From Nyssa sinensis (lineage: Eukaryota > Streptophyta > Magnoliopsida > Cornales > Nyssaceae), in assembly GCA_008638375.1 (NCBI GenBank), contig CM018048.1:56142347-56206346 (forward strand): DNA of 64,000 bases. The letters run 5' to 3'. Shown here piece after piece: positions 44,601-54,807 of this stretch. The notes beneath the pieces are model-generated. The model was not told the DNA's origin. It did no database searches and saw only the letters and a program-made list of their open reading frames with translations. Position 1 is the first letter of the stretch. The number at the start of each line of letters is the position of its first letter. The position numbers were made by a program, and so were the translations under genes.

Positions 44601-45250
44601 TATATATATATATATATATATTGTAACGTAAAATTGTAATAATGTTTTAATATAAGTGATCGATACGGATGGTAAATAAAGCTCTGATTTGAGACATTCA
44701 TTATAAATAAGGCCTAAAGCAATTTTTTTTTTTTTAATCCCAAAGAGTAAATCCGAGCTCCTGTCTCTAAGCATAATTTTCTTCATGCATGGAAAGTCCT
44801 TGTATATGTATGTCCTCTTCATTAGGAAAGTGCTTGTCAAAGCCTAAAAAGCTGATTGAAAAACCTGAACAATGACTGAGGGGTTTTTTCCCATAGGTCT
44901 TCTACGATCTTCTCAACTAGTTCCATTGATCTAAGAAGAAGAAACTGATAAACTTCCATTGTGATGCTCTTCTGATTGACCCATTACCTGTTTGGGAAAA
45001 AGGAGTTTGGCTGTAAAACTTGGTTTTGTAACAAGAGCTAAAACACCGTTTTCGTTTTTGTGTAACCCCATTACATGCTCTTTTAATCAATTCTTAGAAT
45101 CCATTCCCCATTAATCAAGTCTCCAAAATCAATTTGGGGCTACCTGAAACTCATCGAAAGCTCTCCTCCAGGACTACAAGGCATTCTTTAGAGTTTAGAC
45201 CCTCTCACAATAGGTAAATCTAGCATCCTTTTAATTTAACTGTCAAACAT
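44601..45250. other. Intergenic, TA microsatellite, no gene
   Basis: The (TA)n run continues from the target duplication to about 44621. Nothing else recognised. Confidence 0.65.
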
Positions 45251-45252
45251 TA

Positions 45253-45515
45253 AAAATGGTGACACAGACAAACAATTAAATTTAAATGTTTTTGAAACAG
45301 TAAAAATTCATTATTTTGTCTCAAGAAATGATCTAATTTAATGGATCAGATGATGTCTCCTTTTTTTTTTTTTTGGTGTTCATTTTATTAAAAAAAGTGG
45401 GTCACTCAATTTAAAGAATTTCATTTAAAATGGTGACACGGGCAAACTATTAAATTTAATTATTTTTTAAATAGTAAATTTCATTTTTTGTCTCAAGAAG
45501 TGAGCTAATTTAATA
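45253..45515. repeat. Diverged direct duplication, about 90 bp at 173-bp spacing
   Basis: AAAATGGTGACACAGACAAA (45253) recurs as AAAATGGTGACACGGGCAAA (about 45426). Both are followed by TAGTAAA/CAGTAAA, TTTTGTCTCAAGAA and AGCTAATTTAAT-like blocks. Function unknown. From 45516 to 46168 the sequence is AT-rich without a supported feature. Confidence 0.75.
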
Positions 45516-46176
45516 TTTTTTTAACAATTGATTATTCATGAATCATATTAAAATTTTGTATATAGTAAAAGAAGTTTGATAGTCCATTTTTTGTTTAGGA
45601 GTGAGTTTTCTCTTTGTGAAACAGTGACACTTCATAGTAAAACAATGAAATTTCACTGTTTCGTTGTGATGAAATTTCACTATTTTGCAACATTTTTTTT
45701 CTTCAAAATTTTATATGCAATATGGATCTTATTTGATAGATCTCAAATTTTAGAGTCTAAATATATAAATTTTTATTAAAAATAGATGTATAAATTATAA
45801 GTTCAGAAATTTAAAAAACTTGCTTGAAACATTTTCTTAATTTACGAAGCTAATTATTATGATGGAGCTTTTATATAGTAAGGGCTATTTTAGTTAAATA
45901 AATATTGAGAAATTTTTGGAATTAAAAAGAATGGACTTGGATCCCATCTTGATTAACAACATATTTATGGACCTTTGGATGAAAAGCCCAAAATTAATTT
46001 GGTGGATAAAGCTTTTTACCCAACACATTTTTTTATATCCAAATTTTCAAAGTTTCAAAATTTTTAATTATTTTTTCAAATTTATATTTCTAATTTTTTT
46101 AACAAAAATATAGAGAATAAGCATCCTGGAGAGTCTTATATTAGAACTATAAAGTTATAAATAATAATAAATTTTT

Positions 46177-46590
46177 GGAATAATTACCCTGACTTCCCCT
46201 GAATTATTTGACAATTATAAAAATCTCTCATATGTTCTCCGAAATTACATTGACCTCTATTATACTAATAATATACAGATTCTCTCATCCGTACAAAATC
46301 CATTATTAATGATATTAGGGAATTAACTATGTTTTTTAATTAAAAGAACATTGTATATTATAGTAATATCTCCTATCTTTTTAGTAATCACAAGGAGGTC
46401 CTTGTAATTAATAGAAATCATAGAGAAGATAAATGCAATTATCTTTAAAGGTAAAAATAGTAAATTCATTTATTCTATTAATGTCCGTCTTCCAAAAAAT
46501 CTGATAGAAGATATTAGAGTAATTTTAGAGAATATAAGAGAAATCTTTATAATTGTCAAATATTACAGGAAAGATTAATGTAATTATCCC
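46177..46590. mobile_element. MITE, 414 bp, inverted termini, 8-bp TSD AAATTTTT
   Basis: The left end GGAATAATTACCCTGA and the right end (reverse complement) GGGATAATTACATTAA start inverted repeats of about 100 bp sharing TTTGACAATTATAAA and GAGAATAT/CTCATATGTTCTC blocks. AAATTTTT flanks both sides (46169-46176, 46591-46598). There is no coding capacity. The terminal motif resembles non-autonomous Mutator-like elements. Confidence 0.8.
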
Positions 46591-46848
46591 AAATTTTTAT
46601 ATTTAAGAATGATTCATTAATTTTTTAAAAAAATAACATCAAAACAAGTTGGTGAGTGCCGAAAATTTTATTTAAAATTGTTGTAGCATGATAAAAAAAG
46701 GTCTTGGTGAATAACGGCAGCTTGTGTAGGATGGATGTGTTATTTGACTGGAGCAAATACCTACCATGTACTTGGCGTGAGTTCGATTTACTCTTTACAT
46801 AATTGGTGTGTCTTCAATTGCTCTTCTCCGTATCATTGTACAAAAAAA

Positions 46849-47283
46849 GGATAAATTGTATTGACATCATCTACTTTTACTAATAAATTACAAATACTCC
46901 TATTCAATCAATTTTTTTTTTCAAAATAACAAAATTGTCCCTTTCATTATTTCCTTTTTTTTACATTTTTTTAATTTTAACCAATTTTTTCTATCTTTTT
47001 TCAAAGAATTTTTTTTTATTTTATGTAAAAATAAATTTAAGATTTTAATCGATATTTATTTGGAAATGAAAAAAAAAAAGTCAAGAAAATTAGCCAAAAA
47101 AAAAAAAAAAAAGTGTAAAAAAATCATGAAAGAGGGAGTTGTCATTTTGAAAGAAAAAATTTGACTAGAATGAGTTATTTGTACTTTGTTCGTAAAAGTA
47201 AGGAATATCAGCGCAATTTCGAAAAGTTTAAGGAAGGTCAATATAATTGTCAAAAATCTCAAGTGATGTCAGTGTCATTTACC
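46849..47283. mobile_element. MITE, about 435 bp, related termini
   Basis: The left end GGATAAATTGTATTGACATC pairs with the right end GGGTAAATGACACTGACATC (reverse complement). Inner blocks ACAAATA, TCAAAATRAC and TCATKATTT are also inverted. The flanks are A-runs (at least 7 bp each), compatible with a target duplication. The right arm contains TTTTTGACAATTATATTGACC, also found in the MITE 260 bp upstream, so the two families are related. Confidence 0.7.
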
Positions 47284-48060
47284 CAAAAAAAAAAAAAAAA
47301 GACGACGATAGCCTGTTTATATATTTTATGAAAAATTACAGTTAGAATAAATAAGTAGGGTGAAATTACATGTGGTCCTATGGATGTTAATGTTTTTGTT
47401 AAATCGTCTAAAAATTAATTACAAAAAAAGGTAACAAATTTACGTCTAATCTAATGCATTAAAAAGTATAATACAGAAAGTGCATAGAAATTTACACTTA
47501 AGTTAATCTTTGTCGAATTGAAAAAAACTGTACATCTTATGATTTATTATGTACCATAATTTATTTATAACATCATGTTTTTTTTTCTTATATACTATCA
47601 TTTTATTCAATGAGTATAATATTATCACTTGTTTGTATAAAGACATAAGTTGAATACCATTAAATCACTATGAATCTATAAAAATTTACTAAGATTGACA
47701 CAATAATGTACAAATCATTTTATGCAAAAAAAATAAAAAAAAAACTCTAATAATAATAAAACAGAAATATGGGATTCTCTCTAATATTCTGGAAACTCAC
47801 AAAATTAGGTCAAATGTAAATTTATTATATTTTTTTAAATTAACTTTTGAATGACTTATTTTAACTGAAATTTTTTAAAACATAAACACTGACAATGTAT
47901 TTCAGCCTGACTGATCACTCTAATCCTGAATTTTAAAACATAACATGAAATGATTAAACGGTTAAAAACGAAAAATACTACGAGTGTTTAACAATTAGAT
48001 CAGGAGTGCCGTTATTTGGGACTACACTAGCATGCCTCAAACCAAAATAGACATGGTGTG
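47284..48060. other. AT-rich intergenic, no feature recognised
   Basis: Homopolymer-rich sequence without supported ORFs, repeats or RNA genes. Confidence 0.6.
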
Positions 48061-48074
48061 ATCTCGTAACGCAA

Positions 48075-48160
48075 AAACCGGATCGCCATTCATTTGTTGT
48101 CAGTTTCTACGCAATAACCGGAGCGCCATTCATTTGGTGTCGGTTTCCAACCTCCATGAC
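48075..48160. repeat. Short direct duplication, about 43-bp period
   Basis: CCGGATCGCCATTCATTTG (near 48079) recurs as CCGGAGCGCCATTCATTTG (near 48118), each followed by TGTCRGTTTC. Two copies only. The AT-rich stretch to 48910 holds no other feature. Confidence 0.8.
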
Positions 48161-48913
48161 ATGACAAGAAAAGGACCCCTCTCCTTCGGCTTCTAAATTG
48201 CGTTTTAGATGGGCTCATCTCCAACGGATTAACCAAATTATTTGATTAGAAAACTCAATTTCGATGACTTACATCACGTTTTTGAGTTTTAAGAGAGGAA
48301 GTAATTCCGTGTCTCATTTTCGTCGTTGTTGATAGTTAAAAATTAAAAAATGTGCTTGATTATCATAAAATGAAAAATTTAATCTAATACAAATCAAATG
48401 ATTTAAAATATCTCATAACCCATCCATAAAAAAATAAACTAACTTTTAAATTTATTACTCTCTTTTAAAAATAGCACATTTGTTATTATCATTGAAACAA
48501 ATTTGCTATCTTTATTAAAATCTGACACTTCAATAAAAATAACAAATTTTAATTTTTTTTTTTATATAAAAACAAAAAATTCTAGTGTATTTATTAAATC
48601 TTATAATTTTTTAATATAAAAAGTACATTTTCTATTTTCTAACCACAAATTTGCTACTTTTGAAAGAAAATAGCAAAAACAAATTGAATGATTGGATTAC
48701 TTCATTTCTTGGAATTCTAAAAAGTAATATGACCTATCAAATTCATTCCTTTAAGACGACTTAATGATGTCCTATTGATAAATAATTATTAAATAAAATT
48801 ATCACATCACATCACATCACTTCTTTATATAACTGTCTTACAAAATTTTTTAAATTTATACAAAAGTTAATTTCCTGATTTGGGAAAAATTTTAAAAAAA
48901 TATAGACAACAAA

Positions 48914-48960
48914 TGAGGATATTCCAAAACTAACGGAGTATTAGTTTTGGAATATCCTCA
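48914..48960. repeat. Perfect 20-bp inverted repeat with 7-nt spacer
   Basis: TGAGGATATTCCAAAACTAA (48914-48933) is followed by CGGAGTA and then its exact reverse complement (48941-48960). It would form a strong hairpin in DNA or RNA. No transposon termini are seen beyond it. Confidence 0.9.
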
Positions 48961-49379
48961 ATTGAGACTTACACCTGTGAATATATTTTAAAAGTTCAAG
49001 GATTGGATTTTGCTGCAAGCTATTTTCAAGCATTGAGATTATTTTATAATGGATTTTGTTTAAAACATTCAACAATTGAAGCATTACTCCCTGCAGTGTA
49101 ACCAATCAGAATTGTTTTTTTTTTTACTAAGGGTGTTCGCTGTTGCAGTGATTATATTTATAGTCTCTCTGGCCTTGCTCGTGATGTTCTCTACTACTTA
49201 CTTTGGTGGAGAACCATAGGTCTAGTTCTAATACTAGTATGGGTGGGTGTTTATCTTTGAAGTATGAACCGGCACATCCTTATGGCTTTATGAAAAAAAA
49301 TTTTGGGTTTAATACATGGCTAAAGAGATGGGTGTTAATCTTTGAAGTATGAACCCACACATCCTCGAACTGGAGCATG

Positions 49380-49660
49380 GTGAGCTGAAGAAGAAAGACA
49401 AGCGAAGTTGGGAAGTCATTATTCTCAGTATTGGCACACAACCAAGCTGAAGAGATGGATTAATTATACATGGCCAAGGCAGATTTTCGGAAGTAAAGGA
49501 AAGGAGGATTTCTTCATACCCAATAAGAAGAGTAGGAGATGTAAATCAAAATTTGGCGAAATTGAAATGGAAGGAGGAAGCTATCAATGCTATTCAATCT
49601 CTAAATGGCGTTACTGTCAGAAACCAAAAACTAATGGTGAAGTTTGCATTCTTTTTTTTA
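49380..49660 (+). pseudogene. RRM-domain fragment, frameshifted
   Basis: One frame gives RQIFGSKGKEDFFIPNKKSR (49481-49540), then another gives EEAINAIQSLNGVTVRNQKL (about 49584-49640) and MVKFA. Together they have the RNP2-side and C-terminal half of an RNA recognition motif, with a frame change near 49560. RRM-type ORF1 proteins occur in plant L1 elements and RRMs also occur in host splicing factors, so the origin is open. Upstream, GGTGGGTGTTTATCTTTGAAG (49236) recurs as GATGGGTGTTAATCTTTGAAG near 49327. Confidence 0.5.
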
Positions 49661-49800
49661 TGGACTGCATCCCCGTAACCTGTCATCCACGGGTACTGAG
49701 CAAAACATAAATATAAAAAGAATATGGAGGATATGAGACAGACTTGCTAAGAGAAATTAGTGTTTACTATAATATAAAAGACGTCGGCACCAATCAATAC

Positions 49801-49890
49801 ATTACATGTCATACAGCAGCATGTAGTCACTGTCACACCAGCCAAAAACATCCTCCCCTGATGTTAGACTTAGATCGGCTGTCTGATACC
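49801..49890 (-). pseudogene. Possible terminal exon of an unidentified host gene
   Basis: After an acceptor-like TTGATGTACAG on the minus strand (about 49900-49890), an open frame encodes YQTADLSLTSGEDVFGWCDS and ends at a TAA near 49805. Composition looks like a genuine acidic C-terminus rather than a shadow. I do not recognise the family and found no upstream exons nearby. Low confidence. Confidence 0.3.
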
Positions 49891-50194
49891 TGTACATCAA
49901 GCAACTAAAGACAAATAAAATAGCATAATAGTCAACCGGAATTAGAAATTTCAAATCCAGTGTATTAACTACCAGAAAGCTGGCCATAGGACTGTAAAAG
50001 AAAGTGAAAATTATCACCCAATTCAGAGAATATTCAAAGCATCTTTTTTTTTTCCTGTTCCATTATACAAAAATGATGAAATATCTCAAAATTAGAGTAG
50101 CTCATATTACTCAAAAAATTAATAATAATAACCAATCAGGAGTCCCTCTACTCAACAGAGGTAGAATTATATACAAAGAGTCATAGCCCCTGTG

Positions 50195-50960
50195 CAATCA
50201 AGTTATGTTCTCTTCGCATGCTAGAGGACCAAATTCTGCCTAATGAGCTCATAATCAAGAGAAAGAAAAACAAATCTGATGAAGCCAGATATTCTAGTTG
50301 TGATGCTGTTGTTGACTCCACCCATGTGTTGAGATGCTGCCCCCAGGCCAAAAACACTTGGGTCCAACCTCCTACCAGTGTCCTAAAGACATTCTTCAAT
50401 ACTCTCCCCTCCCTCAATGGTGGAAATAGTTTCTCTCAGCAATAAGGATATACCTTTGCATGTGGAAATGCAAGTGTTCCACCAAGAACCAACCCCCCTC
50501 CCCCCCGTGGGGTGGGAGAAGGGGGCTCTTTTCAGTGCTGCTACTCGAAACACCCAATTAGTCAAAACAGTGATCTCCTGGATTTCCCAAACACAAGGGG
50601 TAGATCAAGCCAATACTGATGGTTGCACTAAAGGCAACCCTGAAGCAGCAGGTGCTGGAAGTCTTCTTTCTGTTCACGTGGGCATCAGTACTAATATATA
50701 GCAAAGCTAGAAGCTCTCGGAAGGGGCATGATTATGAATAAGGGAGAAAACTACAGAAAGGTCTTTTGTGAAATCAAAGATGTAGTCCACCTTATTCATA
50801 ATACTGATGCCAGTATAGACCCCCCACTGTCCTCTCAATGAACACATTAAAAGCCAAAGCAAACAAAAAGGATGCTGGTGCACAATTTATGGAAAGGAAA
50901 CTCGTATGCAGATTTAATAGCTTATCTCAGTTATACCCAACAGGCAAACTCCACTATATA
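50195..50960 (+). mobile_element. LINE 3' remnant (zf-RVT and RNase H)
   Basis: Plus frames read EARYSSCDAVVDSTHVLRCC (50281-50340), a zinc finger of the zf-RVT type, then WISQTQGVDQANTDGCTKGN (50577-50636), the opening of a non-LTR RNase H with the DG motif, and a decayed helix region (CEIKDVVHLIHNTDA, near 50768-50812). Frame changes and stops break the reading. Upstream RT is absent. Confidence 0.7.
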
Positions 50961-51106
50961 GAATTCTCCCACAAGGAATCAGCTCCAGAATATCCATTGA
51001 TAGGGTAGGGGTTGCATTCCCTATAGGCTTTTCTTTTGTTTAGGCTCTGTGCCATGTTTCTTCCTTGTGTGACTTGTGTCCCTCTATAAACACACCACAC
51101 ACACAA

Positions 51107-51112
51107 CCCCCC

Positions 51113-51143
<31 letters not shown>

Positions 51144-51148
51144 AAAAA
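51107..51148. repeat. Homopolymer block C27 followed by A15
   Basis: Counting bases, Cs run 51107-51133 and As 51134-51148, preceded by a CA repeat. It may be genuine or reflect polymerase or assembly slippage. Confidence 0.85.
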
Positions 51149-51360
51149 GAAAAAAAACACACACACGCAACTCCAGAGTGCAACAACAAAGATTATAGTC
51201 CCACCAAGATCATATGAGACCAATCTGAGATACTTGGAGGCACTAGAAATTGCACAATATGGTAAAAATCATGTCATGGAGAAGACCTAAAACATGGTAG
51301 GAACATTGAGAGACTGGTGAGAGTAACACGTGAGAATAGAGGAGGAAATCTAGCTTGAAG

Positions 51361-51476
51361 AGAACCTGTGGAGAACATAAAAGTTTAAAATTGTTTCATT
51401 TACTCTTTTGGCCATTCAAGTGAACCTTTGGAGAACATAGAAGTTTAAAATTGTTTCATTTACTCTTTTGGCCATT
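51361..51476. repeat. Direct duplication, about 57-bp unit
   Basis: TGGAGAACATAAAAGTTTAA (51370) and TGGAGAACATAGAAGTTTAA (about 51429) begin two near-identical copies ending CTCTTTTGGCCATTC. The surrounding 51150-51880 has no gene that I recognise. Confidence 0.85.
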
Positions 51477-51890
51477 CTTCTCGCTTTTAGTAACACACAC
51501 ACATCCTTTTATCCAATATTCTTCTGCCTCAACACAAACATAAGTTAAGTCTATGTTCATGAAGTAGCTCACAAATCAAAGTGTGAATGTCCCTTCAAAA
51601 TGCGGCACACTCCTTTTGATCAGGAGTAAGGTGGCCAACTCCCCTTGGGGCTGGCACCTGCAGCAGCTGTTCTGGAGCCGGCGGGTTCTGAATGATTAGT
51701 CATCTGAAATAAATCCATATCATCCATCCAAAAAACATCTCAATTACAGCAAACTCCCATCCCTTTCCCTATTGAAAAACCCACCCACTCATTTTTTCCT
51801 AGAAATGCTAACCAAGGATCAAATTTTCATTTGGTAATGTTGTTTCGGTCACCCAGCAAACAAAAACATTTCAGTTAACACAGTTGAAAC

Positions 51891-52566
51891 TATGGTTGTA
51901 AATAACAGTCTTTACGTATCGGTTTTTTTTACCCTCTAATATCGATATGGACCGATATATTCGTGTGACTAAAATTCACAACTATATCGGCCGATACCAT
52001 TACATATCGGCCGTTATAGTCGTTATAGGACTGTTACGGCCATTACAAGACTGTTACAACTATTTTAAGTTTTTGTTTTTCAAAATTTTAATTTTCTTTT
52101 GATTTTTAATTTTTAATTTTTTTGGAGGAATTCTTAAGATTTATATACTTATAATCACATTTTATCGATTCCATAACTAATCATACTATATTGATTTTCA
52201 TGCTTATAATTATTTTTTGTAATTATTTATATTATTTGTTGTAATGTTATTCAAATTAAATGATACTTCTTATCAGTTTAACTTTAAAAAATCTATATAA
52301 AATAATAAAATATTTTATTAAGTGTTATTTATAAAAAAAAATATTTTTTTGATGTTAGAAAATTGAAAAATAATAGTAAGAAATATTAAAATGTGATAAT
52401 TATAGTCAAAATATGTGTATCAATAACTTTGAAGAGATTTTTTAGTATTTGAAAAAAAATTACGGTTGCAATTTCTGATTCTCATTACGAATGACCCGAT
52501 AGTCTCGATACCGTTATACCGCAACCACGACCGAGTCGTATCCCGCGATCGCAATTTAAAACCATG
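51891..52566. mobile_element. Non-autonomous hAT-like TIR element, about 676 bp
   Basis: The left end TATGGTTGTAAATAAC pairs with the right end CATGGTTTTAAATTGC (reverse complement). The flanks are GTTGAAAC (51883-51890) and GTTGAAAT (52567-52574), an 8-bp target duplication with one mismatch, as expected for hAT. Subterminal regions are rich in CGGCCGATA, CCGTTATA and CGATCG motifs on both sides, while the core is AT-rich and non-coding. Confidence 0.65.
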
Positions 52567-52925
52567 GTTGAAATGATAAAAAATAAATTAAAATGTTGTT
52601 TCAGTCACCCAGGAAATGGAAATATTTCAGAAATGTTTTGAAAACATAGTAGAAACAATGAAAAATAAATTAAAGTGCGTAGAATCACGTGGAAACATAT
52701 TGTAAAATATATAAATGTCAGAAGATAAATATTATAATTATTTAATTGAAAATGTTGAGGGCAAAGATGAATTCACACAAAAAGATACAATGGTGAAATT
52801 GAAAAATAAATGTAAATGTAAATTAGTTATTAATACTAAATAATTCTTTACAAGTTAAAAAATTAGTATAAAATAATTTAGAACTAATTTTTAATGTAAT
52901 ATGAAATTATTATATATATATATAT

Positions 52926-53020
52926 TTTATAGGTAAATCACACACTTTTGCCGGTTAAGGGGACTTGAACCCTCAACCTCTTGTATGGGGAGGTGGAGGG
53001 GGTACCAACTAAGCTAGAGC
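52926..53020 (-). mobile_element. tRNA-derived SINE
   Basis: On the minus strand GCTCTAGCTTAGTTGGTA (53020-53003) matches a Pol III A box and GGGTTCAAGTCC (52972-52961) a B box, at about 31-nt internal spacing. There is no acceptor stem pairing or clear anticodon arm, and sequence continues past the tRNA-like part into an AT tail. This is a SINE head rather than a tRNA gene. Confidence 0.7.
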
Positions 53021-53029
53021 TTGTTGGTA

Positions 53030-53580
53030 TTATATATTTTTATAAAATATGTGAAATTATTATAATTAAATACAAATACTATAAATTTTTTTGAAATAAA
53101 TACAGTATTATAACATAATAAATATATACTAATGGACAATTTGACCCAAGTTACATACAAAAAAGCAATTTAAGGAGAAAAAAAAAACAAGTTAAGCCTA
53201 TTATAATTAGTAACAAAGTATTGAAAAAAATTGTTCATCTACTTTTTCATTTCCACTATCAACTTTTCCTTATCTATTGCTCTTGAAAAAAAAAAAAAAA
53301 TACAGATACATTCTTCTAATTTTGAGTCTTTATCCTTAAATGTCCTTCTTTATTAAAAAAAAAAAAAAAGACTATTATCTTTTATCAACTTCGAAATTAT
53401 TACTAATACGAAAGAAATGTTTTTAATGTTTATGTATGTTTTCACAAAAATAAAGTATGTTTCGAAGTAAAACAACTTTGTTTTAATAGAAATAGGTGAA
53501 TTTTGGTGTTCCAAATGTGTTTCATTTTGGTTCACTAAGGAACGGAAACATTTTGATCCTTTTTATGGGAAAAAAAAAAA
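53030..53580. other. AT-rich intergenic
   Basis: No feature recognised. Several A-runs, such as 53287-53300 and 53356-53370. Confidence 0.6.
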
Positions 53581-53589
53581 AAGTGAAAT

Positions 53590-54804
53590 TTTGATCCTTG
53601 GAAAAGGTGTGTAGGCCTTTTAATGTTGGGAGATTGGTATTCGAAGGATACAATTGTTCGATGAGGCCCTTTTGGGCAAATGGTTGGGGAAGTTTGGTAG
53701 GGAGAGATAGTCTTTGGAGGAGGGTGTTGGAGTAAAAGTATGGGGTGGAAGAAGGCGGATGGTGCTCTAGGGAGGTGAGATATTTGCATGGGGTTAGCAT
53801 TTGGAGGAGTACTAGAAGAGGTTGGGATGAGTTCTCTAAACACATCAAGTGGAGGTTGGGAGATAGTCCAAGATCAGATTCTAAATAGATTGGTGTTGTG
53901 ATTGGGGCCCTCTTCACTTGGCCTTTCTGAGTCTCTTTAGGATCGCGGTCAACAAAGATGCTATGGTCGCAGATTATCATAGGAGGTAAGACAATGCTAT
54001 GGTGTGGGACATCGGGTTGAGCAAGTCTCATCACGACTGGGAAATAGATGCTATTTTGGAGTTCTATAATTTGTTATATAGGCAGTCTACCTTTAGCATA
54101 GGGGAGGAGGCAATTGTTTGGATGTACAAAGCGAGACAATTGTTTGGATGTACAAAGCGAGGCAATTCTCAGTAAAGTCCTATTACATGCTCTTGCAAGG
54201 GGAAATGGGCCATTAGTTCAATTGGAAGGCCATATGGAGATCAAAAGTCCCTTTGAAGGTGGCTTTTTTACATGGACGACCACTTGGGAGAAGATCTTAA
54301 CGATGGATAATTTGTAGAGAAGAGGTCACTTTTGGTTAATCAATGTTGTCTTTGGAAATGCCATGAGGAGACGGTTGAACATCTGCTTATTCATTGCCAA
54401 GTCGCTTAAGCTATATGGATCCTCATGATTGCCTTGTTCGGAGTTTTTTGTGTGCTGCCACGGTTGACTTCGGATGTTCTAGCTTCATGGAAGGGCTTTT
54501 TTTTTTCTAGTAGGAGGGTTAGAAGAGCTTGGCACATGACCCTTTTTTTGCATTTGGTGGATTAGTTGGGAGGGAAAGGAACAATAGATTTTTTGAGGAG
54601 ATTGAGTCCCCTTTATAGATGGTCAGAGCCTCAACGTTGAGCACCCTTTATTTTTGATTGTCAAGGGGCTCAACTATGTCTAAAGATAGCCCAGTTTCTT
54701 TTTTGCATTCTATGTGTATTGAAACGAAGTGTTGTATATTTTTTTGAATATAGGTGCACCCCCTTGGTGCTTCTTATGAATATATTACTTGTCAAAAAAA
54801 AAAA
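53590..54804 (+). mobile_element. L1-type LINE 3' half with poly-A tail
   Basis: Plus-strand frames contain FDEALLGKWLGKFGRERDSL (about 53659-53718), YGVEEGGW (53737-53760) and RGWDEFSKHIKW (53822-53857). They continue with AIVWMYKARQFSVKSYY (54111-54190, with a small duplication of TTGTTTGGATGTACAAAGCG at 54112/54138), the zf-RVT motif VPLKVAFFTWTT (near 54250-54285) and the zinc ligands in CHEETVEHLLIHC (about 54360-54400). It ends TGAATATATTACTTGTC followed by A11, a standard plant L1 3' terminus. Many stops are present. It abuts a copia protease at 54808, so it probably inserted there or its 3' end defines the junction. Confidence 0.87.
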
Positions 54805-54807
54805 TTG

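Noticed and set aside
52926..53020. Functional tRNA gene
   Set aside because: A and B boxes are present, but acceptor, D and anticodon arms do not pair convincingly.
53522..54034. 170-aa minus-strand ORF
   Set aside because: It is antisense to an L1 coding region whose plus-strand motifs are clear, and its proline/leucine-rich sequence matches no family.
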